Origin: Scatosoma sp045655705
Lineage (GTDB): Bacteria; Bacillota; Clostridia; Christensenellales; Borkfalkiaceae
Assembly: GCA_045655705.1 (NCBI GenBank)
Contig: JAZOPU010000009.1
Coordinates: 1-64,000 of the forward strand
DNA: 64,000 bases
Reading direction: 5' to 3'
In this document: positions 33,358-41,905 of the stretch, in pieces
Position numbering within the stretch: position 1 is the first letter of the stretch
How the letters are laid out: each line of letters opens with the position of its first letter
The notes under the pieces: model-generated
What the model saw: only the letters and a program-made list of their open reading frames with translations
Told to the model about the DNA's origin: nothing
Database searches by the model: none
Position numbers and translations under genes: made by a program

Positions 33358-34371
33358 ATGAAAGAGAAAATCAATCAACTTCGTGAAGAGATAATATCTT
33401 CCATTGAAAAGGCGGAAACGGGTAGGGCGTTATACGAGCTGAAAGTGCATTTTCAAACGTCGCTCAAAGGCATTATGAGCGGTATGAAAGACCTTGCCAA
33501 AGAAGATCGTCCTGCGTTTGGTAAGATTGTCAACGAGTTTAAGCAAGCAATGGAAGAATTATTTGAAGAGCGCGCGAAAGTCGTTCGTGAAATGGAAATG
33601 CAAAAGAAATACGCTTCCGAGCGCGTGGATATTTCTATGCCCGGGAAAACGTATAAAGCAGGTGCATTGCACCCGATCACGCTCGTGAAAAACGAACTTA
33701 TCGATATTTTTGCAGGTATGGGTTTTAAGGTGTTTGAAGGTCCGGAAATTGAAACGGACTATTATAACTTTACCGCGCTCAACACCCCCAAGGACCACCC
33801 CGCAAGGGATATGCAGGATACGTTCTATCTTGCGGATAATTTACTGCTTAGAACGCAAACCTCGGCAGGACAAATTCGGGTTATGGAAAAGGAAAACCCG
33901 CCTATTAAAATTTTATCCCCGGGGCGTGTGTTCCGTTCCGACGACGACGCAACCCACTCGCCCATGTTCCATCAAATGGAAGGGCTTGTGGTGGATAAGG
34001 GGATCACCCTTTGCGATTTGCAAGGTATGCTGGCGGAGTTTGCGAGAAAAATGTTCGATACGTCCACGAAAGTGCGTTTGCGCCCCAGCTATTTCCCGTT
34101 CACCGAACCGAGCGTAGAAGTGGATTTGAGTTGTTCGGAATGCGGTGGTAAGGGTTGTAGATTGTGTAAGGGCACGGGTTGGATCGAAGTGCTGGGCGCG
34201 GGTATGGTCAACCGTCGCGTGCTGGAAAATTGCGGGGTTGATCCCGACGAATACACAGGCTTTGCGTTCGGTATGGGTATCGAGCGTATCGCTATGCTGA
34301 AATACGGCGTAAACAATATTAAAACGCTTTTTGAAAACGACGTGCGTTTTATTGAGCAGTTTGAAGAGTAA
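33358..34371 (+). CDS. pheS: Phenylalanyl-tRNA synthetase alpha subunit
   Basis: 337 aa from ATG 33358 (AAGGAGC upstream; the in-frame extension runs into the terminator hairpin and is rejected). An N-terminal coiled-coil (about 1-85) precedes the class II catalytic domain: motif 1 HPITLVKNELIDIFAGMGF, motif 2 around RVFRSDDDATHSPMFHQMEG, motif 3 GFAFGMGIERIAMLKYG near the C-terminus. It forms the alpha2beta2 enzyme with PheT, encoded 11 bases downstream. Confidence 0.97.
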   Translation: MKEKINQLREEIISSIEKAETGRALYELKVHFQTSLKGIMSGMKDLAKEDRPAFGKIVNEFKQAMEELFEERAKVVREMEMQKKYASERVDISMPGKTYKAGALHPITLVKNELIDIFAGMGFKVFEGPEIETDYYNFTALNTPKDHPARDMQDTFYLADNLLLRTQTSAGQIRVMEKENPPIKILSPGRVFRSDDDATHSPMFHQMEGLVVDKGITLCDLQGMLAEFARKMFDTSTKVRLRPSYFPFTEPSVEVDLSCSECGGKGCRLCKGTGWIEVLGAGMVNRRVLENCGVDPDEYTGFAFGMGIERIAMLKYGVNNIKTLFENDVRFIEQFEE

Positions 34372-34382
34372 GGAGATAGACG

Positions 34383-36821
34383 ATGAAAGCACCTTTCAGT
34401 TGGTTAAAAGATTACGTAGATATAGACATAACGGCGCAAGAGCTTGCGGAAAAATTATTCTCTTGCGGTTTTGAAGTGGAAGAACTTTCCTACCTTGGCG
34501 CGAAGATCAACCGCGTGGTGGTGGGTGAAGTCAAAGCACTCACGCCCCACCCCGATAGCGATCACATGCAAATTTGCACGGTTGATTGCGGAGAAGAATA
34601 CGGTAGGGATTTACAAATCGTTACGGGCGCACCCAACGTATACGTGGGTATGAAAACGCCTTGCGCGCTGGATAATTCCACCGTTGTAGAAAGCAATCCA
34701 GCTATGCTGGAAAAGAACCCCGACGGGATCAAAAAAATTAAAAAAGGCAAGCTTCGCGGTGTGGAATCGTTTGGTATGCTTTGCTCTGGCGAAGAGCTGG
34801 GAATTAACGACGATTTTTATGCAGGTGCGGAAGTCAACGGGCTTTTGGATTTGGATAAATCCGCTCCCGTGGGCGAAGATATCAAAAAGATCGTGGGGTT
34901 AGACGATTGGATTTTCGATATTTCCATCACCGCCAACCGCCCTGACTGTCAATGCATTTTCGGTATCGCGCGTGAAGTGGCGGCGGTGCTGAAAAAACCG
35001 CTGAAAAACCCCGACTATTCGTACACCGCGCATACATCGAACGCACAACCCGTTAGCGTGGAAGTTCGCGCAAGCGAGCTTTGCCCGCGGTACGTGGGGC
35101 ATTTCGTAGAAAACATTCAAAACGTACAAACGCCCGCTTGGATGCGTAAACGTTTGGCACTTTCGGGTATTCGTTCCATTTCCCCGATCGTGGATATTAC
35201 GAATTTTGTACTTTTGGAAATGGGACAACCTATGCACGCGTTCGACGCCGACGAGCTGGGAGATAGAAAAATTATCGTGCGCAGAGCGGAGAACGGCGAA
35301 AAGATCACCACGCTCGACGAAAAAGAATTTACGCTCACAAGCGACAATCTCGTGATTTGCGACGGTAAAAAACCCGTTGCGCTTGCAGGTATTATGGGCG
35401 GGTTGAATAGTGAAATTAAAGCTACGACGAAAAACGTCTATTTTGAAGCGGCGAAATTTGCCCGCGATAACGTGCGTAAGACTTCCCGTGCGCTCGGTCA
35501 ATCGTCCGATTCTTCTTCGCGTTTTGAAAAGGGCGTAGACGCCTATACGAACGAATGGGGTATGGCGCGCGCGTTGCACCTTATTGAAGAGCTTGGATGC
35601 GGAACGGTTACTAATATCCGAAGCGACGTTTGTGCAACCGATTTAACGCCCCGCAAAATGACGGCGAGCATTGCCAAAATCAATGCACTCCTTGGTATCA
35701 CCGTACCGAACGCGGAAATACAAAACATATTGGAAAGTCTTTCGTTTAAACCGCAAATTGACGGGGATAGCTTGATTGTGGAAATACCCGGCTATCGCGA
35801 CGACGTGGACGGTTATCCCGACCTTGCGGAAGAAATTATCCGTATGTACGGCTACGAGCACATCACGCCCACGTTCTTGGAAAAAGCGAGCGTGACGGGC
35901 GGTGGATTAAACGACGAACAAAAACGCGAAATGCATCTTAAAAATATGCTCCGCGTGCAAGGCTTTTTGGAAGCGTATAACTATTCGTTCTATTCCCCGA
36001 AAGATTTTGCACTTATGAAACTCAAAGAAGACGCGATAGAGCGTAACGCCGTGCGTATTCTCAATCCCATAAGCGAAGAGCTTTCGATTATGCGCACCTT
36101 CCTTGCGCCGAGTATGCTTTCTAACGCCGTGCGCAATATCCGTCGCGGTAACGACGAGGGCAGAGAATTTGAAATTGCAAATATCTATCTGCCCCGCGAT
36201 ACGGTATCGGGGGAACAGCCCGAAGAAAGAAAACATCTCGTTTTGGGGATTTGGGGCGGAAAGAACGATTTCTTTGATATGAAAGGTGCAATTGAGCGTA
36301 TTGCCGACGGTTTCCATATCAAGTTCACCTATGAGCGTGCGGAAAAGACGTATTTGCACCCCGGTATATCCGCGAACGTCATTTTTGAAAAAACGGTGGT
36401 CGGTTCGTTTGGCGAGCTTGATCCTGCGATTGCAAACGACCTTGGCTTGGATAAAAAAGTATATCTTGCCGAGCTTGATATTGACGCTTTGAAAGAAAAA
36501 ATGGACGATCGCGTGCAATACGTGAACTTGCCCAAGTTCCCCGCTGTAAAACGCGACCTTGCCTTGATTGTGGACGAAGAGCTTACCTGCGGACAAATCG
36601 AAGACGTGCTTATGCATTCGTGTAAATACGTAACGAAAGCAACGCTTTTCGACGTGTACCGTGGCGGACAAGTGCCCGAAGGTAAAAAGAGTATGGCGTT
36701 CACACTCACGTTCACGCCCGATGCGACGGCAGAAAAAGCGTTCACGCCCGAAACGCTGGATAATTTCGTGAAGAAAATACTTGGCAATCTTAAATTCAAG
36801 CTTGGCGTAGAGCTTCGGTAA
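34383..36821 (+). CDS. pheT: Phenylalanyl-tRNA synthetase beta subunit
   Basis: 812 aa, normal for the long bacterial form. Order of domains: N-terminal PFSWLKDYVDI block, tRNA-binding OB domain (about 40-155), B3/B4 editing domain (about 210-370, IMGGLNSEI), B5 domain (about 400-475), catalytic-like core (about 480-690) and the C-terminal ferredoxin-fold anticodon-binding domain (about 715-810, KFPAVKRDLALIVDE). It follows pheS under T-box control and precedes truB by one base. Confidence 0.97.
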   Translation: MKAPFSWLKDYVDIDITAQELAEKLFSCGFEVEELSYLGAKINRVVVGEVKALTPHPDSDHMQICTVDCGEEYGRDLQIVTGAPNVYVGMKTPCALDNSTVVESNPAMLEKNPDGIKKIKKGKLRGVESFGMLCSGEELGINDDFYAGAEVNGLLDLDKSAPVGEDIKKIVGLDDWIFDISITANRPDCQCIFGIAREVAAVLKKPLKNPDYSYTAHTSNAQPVSVEVRASELCPRYVGHFVENIQNVQTPAWMRKRLALSGIRSISPIVDITNFVLLEMGQPMHAFDADELGDRKIIVRRAENGEKITTLDEKEFTLTSDNLVICDGKKPVALAGIMGGLNSEIKATTKNVYFEAAKFARDNVRKTSRALGQSSDSSSRFEKGVDAYTNEWGMARALHLIEELGCGTVTNIRSDVCATDLTPRKMTASIAKINALLGITVPNAEIQNILESLSFKPQIDGDSLIVEIPGYRDDVDGYPDLAEEIIRMYGYEHITPTFLEKASVTGGGLNDEQKREMHLKNMLRVQGFLEAYNYSFYSPKDFALMKLKEDAIERNAVRILNPISEELSIMRTFLAPSMLSNAVRNIRRGNDEGREFEIANIYLPRDTVSGEQPEERKHLVLGIWGGKNDFFDMKGAIERIADGFHIKFTYERAEKTYLHPGISANVIFEKTVVGSFGELDPAIANDLGLDKKVYLAELDIDALKEKMDDRVQYVNLPKFPAVKRDLALIVDEELTCGQIEDVLMHSCKYVTKATLFDVYRGGQVPEGKKSMAFTLTFTPDATAEKAFTPETLDNFVKKILGNLKFKLGVELR

Positions 36822-36822
36822 A

Positions 36823-37704
36823 GTGAAACGAAAAGAAAGCATTTCCCGCTTTGGTTTTTTCAATATTGATAAACCGTCGGGAATAACTTCGGGCTCGGTG
36901 GTAAATAAATGTAAATGGCTTTCGGGTGTGCCCTGTGGGCACATGGGCACGCTCGATCCGCTCGCAAGCGGCGTTTTGCCCGTAGGGGTGGGGAAAGCCA
37001 CACGCCTTTTCGATTATTTTTTGGATAAGGAAAAGGAATATGTCGCCAAATTTACCTTTGGCGTAACTTCCGACACGCTGGATAGTACGGGCGAATTAAA
37101 AGCGCAAGGGCGTATCCCGAGCGCGGAAGAAATTGCAAGCGTATTGCCTGCGTTCGTGGGCGAAATTATGCAAGTCCCGCCCAAATATAGCGCGAAAAAC
37201 GTCAACGGTCAAAGGGGCTATGACCTTGCAAGACAGGGCGTAGAGTTTGAGCTTGCGCCAAAAAAAATACGCATTTTCGGCGTGGAGCTTTTGGGAAAAG
37301 CGAAAGAAGAGAATACGTTCGAGTTCAAGATTAACTGTGGTGGCGGTACGTATATCCGTTCGCTTGCCCGCGATATTGCAGAAAAACTTGGCACGAGCGC
37401 GGTAATGAGCGGTCTGCGCCGTACGAAAAGCGGTGTGTTTGGGATAGAAAACAGTATTCCGTTTTCCGTGCTTGAAAGCGATCCAAGCGCGCAAGAGCTG
37501 GAAAAGTATCTTATTCCAACGGAAAGCGTATTGCCTTATGAAAATTTGTGCCTTGTAGAAAAGGACGAAGAAAAACTACTCCGCGGTTTGACCGTACCCG
37601 TTGAGCAAGCGGACGGACTTTATAAAATGTACGTAGGCGGAGAGTTTTACGGCATTGCCGAAGTGGTAAAAGGTAGCGCAAAAGCAAAGACGAAATTATG
37701 TTAA
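36823..37704 (+). CDS. truB: tRNA pseudouridine-55 synthase
   Basis: 293 aa, GTG start one base after the pheT stop, indicating coupling. Catalyses pseudouridine at position 55 of the T-loop. FFNIDKPSGITS at the N-terminus and the GHMGTLDPLASGVLPV block (about residues 39-54, with the catalytic Asp) are diagnostic. YIRSLARDI follows further on, then a short PUA-like C-terminus. The truB-ribF order is the usual one in Firmicutes; having pheST directly upstream is not. Confidence 0.95.
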   Translation: MKRKESISRFGFFNIDKPSGITSGSVVNKCKWLSGVPCGHMGTLDPLASGVLPVGVGKATRLFDYFLDKEKEYVAKFTFGVTSDTLDSTGELKAQGRIPSAEEIASVLPAFVGEIMQVPPKYSAKNVNGQRGYDLARQGVEFELAPKKIRIFGVELLGKAKEENTFEFKINCGGGTYIRSLARDIAEKLGTSAVMSGLRRTKSGVFGIENSIPFSVLESDPSAQELEKYLIPTESVLPYENLCLVEKDEEKLLRGLTVPVEQADGLYKMYVGGEFYGIAEVVKGSAKAKTKLC

Positions 37705-38558
37705 AGGTTGTAGATTTCACGCAAAAACGAAATAGTGCGTCGGGGTGCGTAATGCTTCTCGGCGGTTTTGACGGTTTGCATATCGGGCATAAAAAGCTTA
37801 TGGAAACAGCCAAGACGTATGCGCTTCCTATCGGCGTGATGACGATTCTTGGCGGAAAAGCGGGCTTACCCCTGTTCACGGCGGAAGAGCGCGCGGAAAT
37901 TTTTGCGCGCGAAGGCGCGGATTTTATGCTGGAATTGCCTTTTGCAGAAATACGCGAACTTTCGCCTAACGCATTTTTGAACCTGCTTAAAGAGAAGTTT
38001 TCGCCTAAAATATTCGTGTGTGGCGACGATTTCCGCTTTGGAAAAGACGCCTGCGGATCAGCGGAAATATTAAAAACAGCGGGACAGGTATGCGTTGAAA
38101 CGCTTTGCAAGTTAGACGGCGAAAAGGTAAGCGCAACGGCGGTGAAACGCTTTTTAACGCTTGGGAACGTGGAAAAGGCGAACGCTTTTCTTGGCGAAAA
38201 TTATTTCTTGATAGGTAAGGTGTATAAAGATAGGGGTGTTGGAAAAACGTTGGGTTTTCCTACGGCGAATATTGCTTATCCAAAGGATAAATATCCTATT
38301 AAAAAAGGCGTGTATGAAACGCGGGTTACGGTTGGAAAAGAAGCGTATAAGGGGATTACAAACTACGGGCATAGACCGACGTTTAACGAAAACGAAGATT
38401 GCACGGAAACGTATTTAGACGGTTTTTCTGGCGATTTATACGGAAAGACTTTGAAAGTGGAATTCGTGCGTTATTTGCGTGATATCCAAAAATTTGAAAG
38501 CGCGGAGCAGTTAAAGGCGCAGCTTGAAAAAGATATAGCGAGGGTGAGAAATGATTAA
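37698..38558 (+). CDS. ribF: Bifunctional riboflavin kinase / FAD synthetase
   Basis: 286 aa, slightly short of the usual 300-315. The N-terminal FMN adenylyltransferase domain has GGFDGLHIGHKKL (about 22-34) and the SATAVKR motif. The C-terminal riboflavin kinase domain has GKTLGFPTANI and the NYGHRPTFNE block near residues 222-231. Makes FMN and FAD, the cofactor for chorismate synthase among others. It overlaps truB by 7 bases and nfo by 8. Confidence 0.95.
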   Translation: MLKVVDFTQKRNSASGCVMLLGGFDGLHIGHKKLMETAKTYALPIGVMTILGGKAGLPLFTAEERAEIFAREGADFMLELPFAEIRELSPNAFLNLLKEKFSPKIFVCGDDFRFGKDACGSAEILKTAGQVCVETLCKLDGEKVSATAVKRFLTLGNVEKANAFLGENYFLIGKVYKDRGVGKTLGFPTANIAYPKDKYPIKKGVYETRVTVGKEAYKGITNYGHRPTFNENEDCTETYLDGFSGDLYGKTLKVEFVRYLRDIQKFESAEQLKAQLEKDIARVRND

Positions 38559-39396
38559 ATTTGGACCGAGCGGAAACAGTGAAGGCTTCTACGAGGCGGG
38601 AAATACGCATAGCGAACAATCGGCGGCGTTTGTCAAAGCGCAAGGCTTAGATTGCTTTGAATATTCTTTCGGGCGCGGTGTGCGTATGACGGAAGATAAA
38701 GCGATTTCCATTGGCGAAGCGTTTGCAATGCAAGGCGTGGAGCTTTCCGTGCACGCGCCCTATTTTATCAACTTTTCCAACCCCGACGACGAAATGGCGG
38801 CAAAATCGTATAACTACGTTTTGGAAAGTGCGGAAAAATGCCGTTTGATGGGCGGAAAACGTATCGTATTCCACCCTGCTACGCAAGGAAAACTAAACCG
38901 TTTTGAAGCGGTAGACTTGGCGGAGAAACGCTTGCGGGTATTGCGGGATTATATCTATCTCAACGATATGCAGGATTTGATGTTTTGCCCCGAAACGATG
39001 GGTAAATCCGCGCAGATTGGCACGATCGAAGAAATCGTACGCTTTTGTAAAATTGATAAAGTATTCACCCCGTGCGTGGACTTTGGACACGTGAACGCGA
39101 GAGAACAAGGCTCGCTCAAAACCACCGACGATTATTTATGCCGTTTGGAATATATGATAAATGAATTAGGGTATGAGCGAATGAAGAATTTCCACGTGCA
39201 TTTTTCCAAGATTATGTATTCGGCAAAGGGCGAAGTCAAGCATCTAACCTTTGCTGACGAGCTTTACGGGCCGGAATTTACTCCGCTCGCTGTTGCGCTT
39301 AAAAAACTTGCATTAGAGCCGTATATCGTGTGCGAATCGGACGGCACGCAGGATATAGATGCGGTAGAAATGAAGAAAATATACGAGAATTTGTAA
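38551..39396 (+). CDS. nfo: Endonuclease IV-type AP endonuclease
   Basis: 281 aa, TIM barrel. Candidate zinc ligands occur in the family order: His in SVHAPYFIN, His in VFHPAT, Glu in CPETMG, Asp/His in CVDFGHVNAR, His in HVHFSK and Glu in CESDG. Removes abasic sites by hydrolysis. Some members of the wider AP2/xylose-isomerase-like barrel have other substrates, so a DNA role is likely but not certain. It overlaps ribF by 8 bases and is the last gene before the next promoter. Confidence 0.88.
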   Translation: MIKFGPSGNSEGFYEAGNTHSEQSAAFVKAQGLDCFEYSFGRGVRMTEDKAISIGEAFAMQGVELSVHAPYFINFSNPDDEMAAKSYNYVLESAEKCRLMGGKRIVFHPATQGKLNRFEAVDLAEKRLRVLRDYIYLNDMQDLMFCPETMGKSAQIGTIEEIVRFCKIDKVFTPCVDFGHVNAREQGSLKTTDDYLCRLEYMINELGYERMKNFHVHFSKIMYSAKGEVKHLTFADELYGPEFTPLAVALKKLALEPYIVCESDGTQDIDAVEMKKIYENL

Positions 39397-39413
39397 AAAA
39401 GTATATTCGATAC

Positions 39414-39442
39414 TTGACGAAAGAAGAAATATTTGCTAAAAT
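39414..39442 (+). promoter_or_regulatory. SigA promoter for the peptidase gene
   Basis: TTGACG (39414-39419), 17-base spacer, TAAAAT (39437-39442), then AGGAAGGA before the start codon at 39463. Confidence 0.85.
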
Positions 39443-39462
39443 AATAGATAGGAAGGAATAAA

Positions 39463-40518
39463 ATGTTGCAAACGAACGGAAAAAAAGTATTACAGGTAGC
39501 AAAAACCCAAGCGGTCTACGTTTCCTGTGAATACTTAATTCGTTATATTACGGGTTTCGTTGCCGAAGACGGCCTCGTAGTCGTGGATAAAAACGGCACG
39601 ACGTTATATACGGATAAACGGTATATCGAAGTGGCAAAAAAACGCTTTGCAGGCACGGACGTAACGGCGACTTTATGCGATCAAAAACAAGTCCTTGATC
39701 GTTTGAAATCCTATGAAAGCGTGGGTGTTTCTTTCCGTAATACTTCGCACGTGGAGTATTTAACGCTCGAAAAGGCGGGCGTGAAGCTCCAAGATATCGA
39801 CGATAAGTTGGATACCGTGGCGGGGGTAAAAAACGCGGACGAGCTCTCGTGCATAGCAAAAGCTTGCGAGATAGCCGAAGATGCGTTTGAGGAATTGCTT
39901 CCGCAAATCAAAGAAGGCATGACGGAAACGCAGGTTGCCGCACTTCTTGAATACAATATGCGCAAACGCGGGGCTGAGAGTTTTTCCTTTGAAACGATCG
40001 TGGCGTTCGGTGCGCATGCGGCTGTTCCGCATCACGTAACGGGCGATACGAAGCTTTGCTTTGGCGACGAGATACTAATTGATTTTGGTTGCAAGGTCAA
40101 CGGGTATTGTTCGGATATCACGCGGACTTTTCTCTTTGGCGACGATCAAAAACACGAAGAATTTAAGCTGGCGTATGCGCACGTTTTAAAAGCGCATAAT
40201 CTCGTTAAAGAAAAATTGATTAGCGGTATGACGACGGTGCAAGCGGACGCGATTGCAAGGGATTATCTCAAAAGCGTGGGCTATGGCGAACTGTTCACGC
40301 ACTCGCTTGGGCACGGGATTGGCTTAAACGTGCACGAATTCCCTTATTTAAGCCCCAAACGGCAGGATATTTTAACGGACGGAATGGTGTTTTCCGACGA
40401 GCCGGGCGTGTACGTGGAAGGTGAATACGGCATTCGTATCGAAGATACGGTAACCCTTGAAAATGGCAAGGTAAAAAGCTTTATGAATAAAACGAGTAAA
40501 GAGCTCGTGATATTATAA
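39463..40518 (+). CDS. Xaa-Pro peptidase (M24 family)
   Basis: 351 aa. A creatinase-like N-terminal domain (about 1-120) precedes the pita-bread metallopeptidase fold. Metal ligands are recognisable: Asp in EILIDFGCKVNGYCSDITRTFLFGD, His in HSLGHGIGLNVHE, Glu in FSDEPGVYVEGEYGIRIEDTV. Removes N-terminal residues before proline. It lies 37 bases before efp, as is common in Firmicutes (the Xaa-Pro peptidase-efp pair, EF-P itself relieving polyproline stalling). Confidence 0.93.
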   Translation: MLQTNGKKVLQVAKTQAVYVSCEYLIRYITGFVAEDGLVVVDKNGTTLYTDKRYIEVAKKRFAGTDVTATLCDQKQVLDRLKSYESVGVSFRNTSHVEYLTLEKAGVKLQDIDDKLDTVAGVKNADELSCIAKACEIAEDAFEELLPQIKEGMTETQVAALLEYNMRKRGAESFSFETIVAFGAHAAVPHHVTGDTKLCFGDEILIDFGCKVNGYCSDITRTFLFGDDQKHEEFKLAYAHVLKAHNLVKEKLISGMTTVQADAIARDYLKSVGYGELFTHSLGHGIGLNVHEFPYLSPKRQDILTDGMVFSDEPGVYVEGEYGIRIEDTVTLENGKVKSFMNKTSKELVIL

Positions 40519-40555
40519 AATAAAAAATTATAAGTGTATAAGGAGAAAAAACACT

Positions 40556-41119
40556 ATGGCACAAATTTTGGCAGGCGATATCCGTAAAGGAGCAACATTT
40601 GAATACAAGAGCGGCGTATACACCGTAACCGACTTCCAGCACGTAAAGCCGGGTAAGGGCGCGGCGTTCGTTAGAACGACACTTAAAAACGTGGTAACGG
40701 GACAAGTATTGTCCAACGAAACGTTCAACCCCACGACCAAACTCGAAACGGCGCAAGTAGAAACGAAGAAAATGACGTATTCCTACTACGACGGCGAATT
40801 CTACGTGTTCATGGACGAAGAATATAACCAAGAAATGCTTTCCTACGATCAAGTGGAAGAAGCACTCAAATACATCAAGGAAAACGATACCGTAACGGTG
40901 AAATTCCTCTATGGCAAAGCGTTCTCCGTTGAACCTGAAAACTTCGTAGAGCTCAAAGTAATCGAAGCAGAACCGGGCGTAAAGGGCAACACGGCAACCA
41001 ACGTTATGAAGAACGCGAAAGTGGAAACGGGTGCGACCATTCAAGTTCCTATGTTCGTAGAAGAAGGCGAAACCATCCGTATCGACACGAGAACGGGCGA
41101 ATATATGAGCCGCGTTTAA
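40556..41119 (+). CDS. efp: Elongation factor P
   Basis: 187 aa, a complete three-domain EF-P. Domain I contains the tip loop KPGKGAAFVRT with the lysine that is modified in some bacteria. Domains II and III follow, ending with ETGATIQVPMFVEEGETIRIDTRTGEYMSRV-type sequence. Rescues ribosomes stalled on proline runs. An AAGGAG site 10 bases upstream supports the ATG. Probably co-transcribed with the preceding peptidase. A terminator follows. Confidence 0.97.
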   Translation: MAQILAGDIRKGATFEYKSGVYTVTDFQHVKPGKGAAFVRTTLKNVVTGQVLSNETFNPTTKLETAQVETKKMTYSYYDGEFYVFMDEEYNQEMLSYDQVEEALKYIKENDTVTVKFLYGKAFSVEPENFVELKVIEAEPGVKGNTATNVMKNAKVETGATIQVPMFVEEGETIRIDTRTGEYMSRV

Positions 41120-41137
41120 TTTGTAAATGTATAAACG

Positions 41138-41175
41138 AAAATAAATGCAGGAATTTTTTCCTGCTTTTATTTTTA
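41138..41175 (+). terminator. Rho-independent terminator of efp
   Basis: GCAGGAA (41147-41153), TTTT loop, TTCCTGC (41158-41164), flanked by AAAATAAA and TTTTATTTTT. Confidence 0.94.
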
Positions 41176-41194
41176 AAAAACAACAAAAAATTAC

Positions 41195-41223
41195 TTGACA
41201 ATACATACTATGCATTGTATAAT
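41195..41223 (+). promoter_or_regulatory. SigA promoter for dtd
   Basis: TTGACA (41195-41200), 17-base spacer, TATAAT (41218-41223). Full consensus; the dtd ATG is 31 bases further on. Confidence 0.95.
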
Positions 41224-41253
41224 ATTGTGTATAAAACAGTAACGGGTAGAATT

Positions 41254-41700
41254 ATGAAAGCAGTAGTGCAACGAGTGAAACAAACGAGCTTGGCAGTAGA
41301 GGGGAAATTGATTTCCGAAATTCCGTTTGGCTTGACGGTGTTTTTGGGGGTACAATGCGGGGATAGCGAAAAGGAAGCGGACTATATCGTGAAAAAAATC
41401 GCAGGCTTACGCATTTTTGAAGACGAGAACGGGAAAATGAATTTATCCATAAAAGCCGTAGGCGGGGAAGTGTTGCTTGTTTCGCAATTTACGCTTCTTG
41501 GCGATACGTCACATGGAAACCGACCGAGTTTTACACTCGCCGAGCGACCTGAAAAAGCGAAACCGCTTTATGAATACGCTGTTTCCGAGCTTGAAAAATA
41601 CGGCGTTACAGTGAAAACGGGTGTGTTCGGGGCGGATATGCAAATTGCCCAAAATAACGACGGGCCTGTAACGATTTTGCTCGAAACTCCTTATAAATAA
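41254..41700 (+). CDS. dtd: D-aminoacyl-tRNA deacylase
   Basis: 148 aa from ATG 41254; the longer frame would begin inside the promoter. Family blocks: MKAVVQRVKQTSLAVEG, LRIFEDENGKMNLS, the catalytic LLVSQFTLLGDT and the cross-subunit NDGPVTILLET near the C-terminus (Gly-cisPro-type motif region). Removes D-amino acids mis-attached to tRNA. Single gene with its own promoter; the downstream region holds a long hairpin and repeats. Confidence 0.96.
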   Translation: MKAVVQRVKQTSLAVEGKLISEIPFGLTVFLGVQCGDSEKEADYIVKKIAGLRIFEDENGKMNLSIKAVGGEVLLVSQFTLLGDTSHGNRPSFTLAERPEKAKPLYEYAVSELEKYGVTVKTGVFGADMQIAQNNDGPVTILLETPYK

Positions 41701-41709
41701 AGAGAAAAA

Positions 41710-41797
41710 CGCAACTCTACGCACAGTAGAGTTGCGGATCTACCGTGAGTAGAGTTGAAAAAACCAACGAGTAGAGTGGCTTTTTAGCGAAGTAGAG
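41710..41797 (+). repeat. Hairpin plus four phased GTAGAG repeats
   Basis: CGCAACTCTAC (41710-41720) pairs perfectly with GTAGAGTTGCG (41726-41736). The GTAGAG core then recurs at 41749, 41771 and 41792, so the four copies start at 41726, 41749, 41771 and 41792 (steps of 23, 22 and 21 bases, about two helical turns). The copies extend as GTAGAGTTG, GTAGAGTTG, GTAGAGTGG and GTAGAGCG, the last followed by six Ts. It lies between dtd and the promoter of the glycosyltransferase cassette. It could be phased operators, or alternative hairpins ending dtd transcription. Confidence 0.7.
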
Positions 41798-41817
41798 CGT
41801 TTTTTCCAAAAGATAGG

Positions 41818-41846
41818 TTGTCATTTTCAAAAAATTGGTATAAAAT
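41818..41846 (+). promoter_or_regulatory. SigA promoter for the glycosyltransferase cassette
   Basis: TTGTCA (41818-41823), 17-base spacer, TAAAAT (41841-41846). The -35 box starts 21 bases after the last GTAGAG repeat, so the repeat ladder is in step with the promoter. Confidence 0.8.
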
Positions 41847-41905
41847 AGTAATTGTCATAGGCGTGAACACGCTGAATAAAATGCACTTATAAAAGGAATG
41901 AAAAT

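Noticed and set aside
35907..37001. 364-codon minus-strand frame
   Set aside because: Antisense to the end of pheT and start of truB; the composition is that of a shadow frame.
36823..37704. Possible fusion of pheT and truB
   Set aside because: A TAA at 36819-36821 separates them; they are only one base apart and probably translationally coupled.
41710..41797. GTAGAG repeats as a CRISPR array
   Set aside because: The repeat core is only 6-9 bases with 12-17 base gaps and no cas genes; spacing suggests operators or hairpins.
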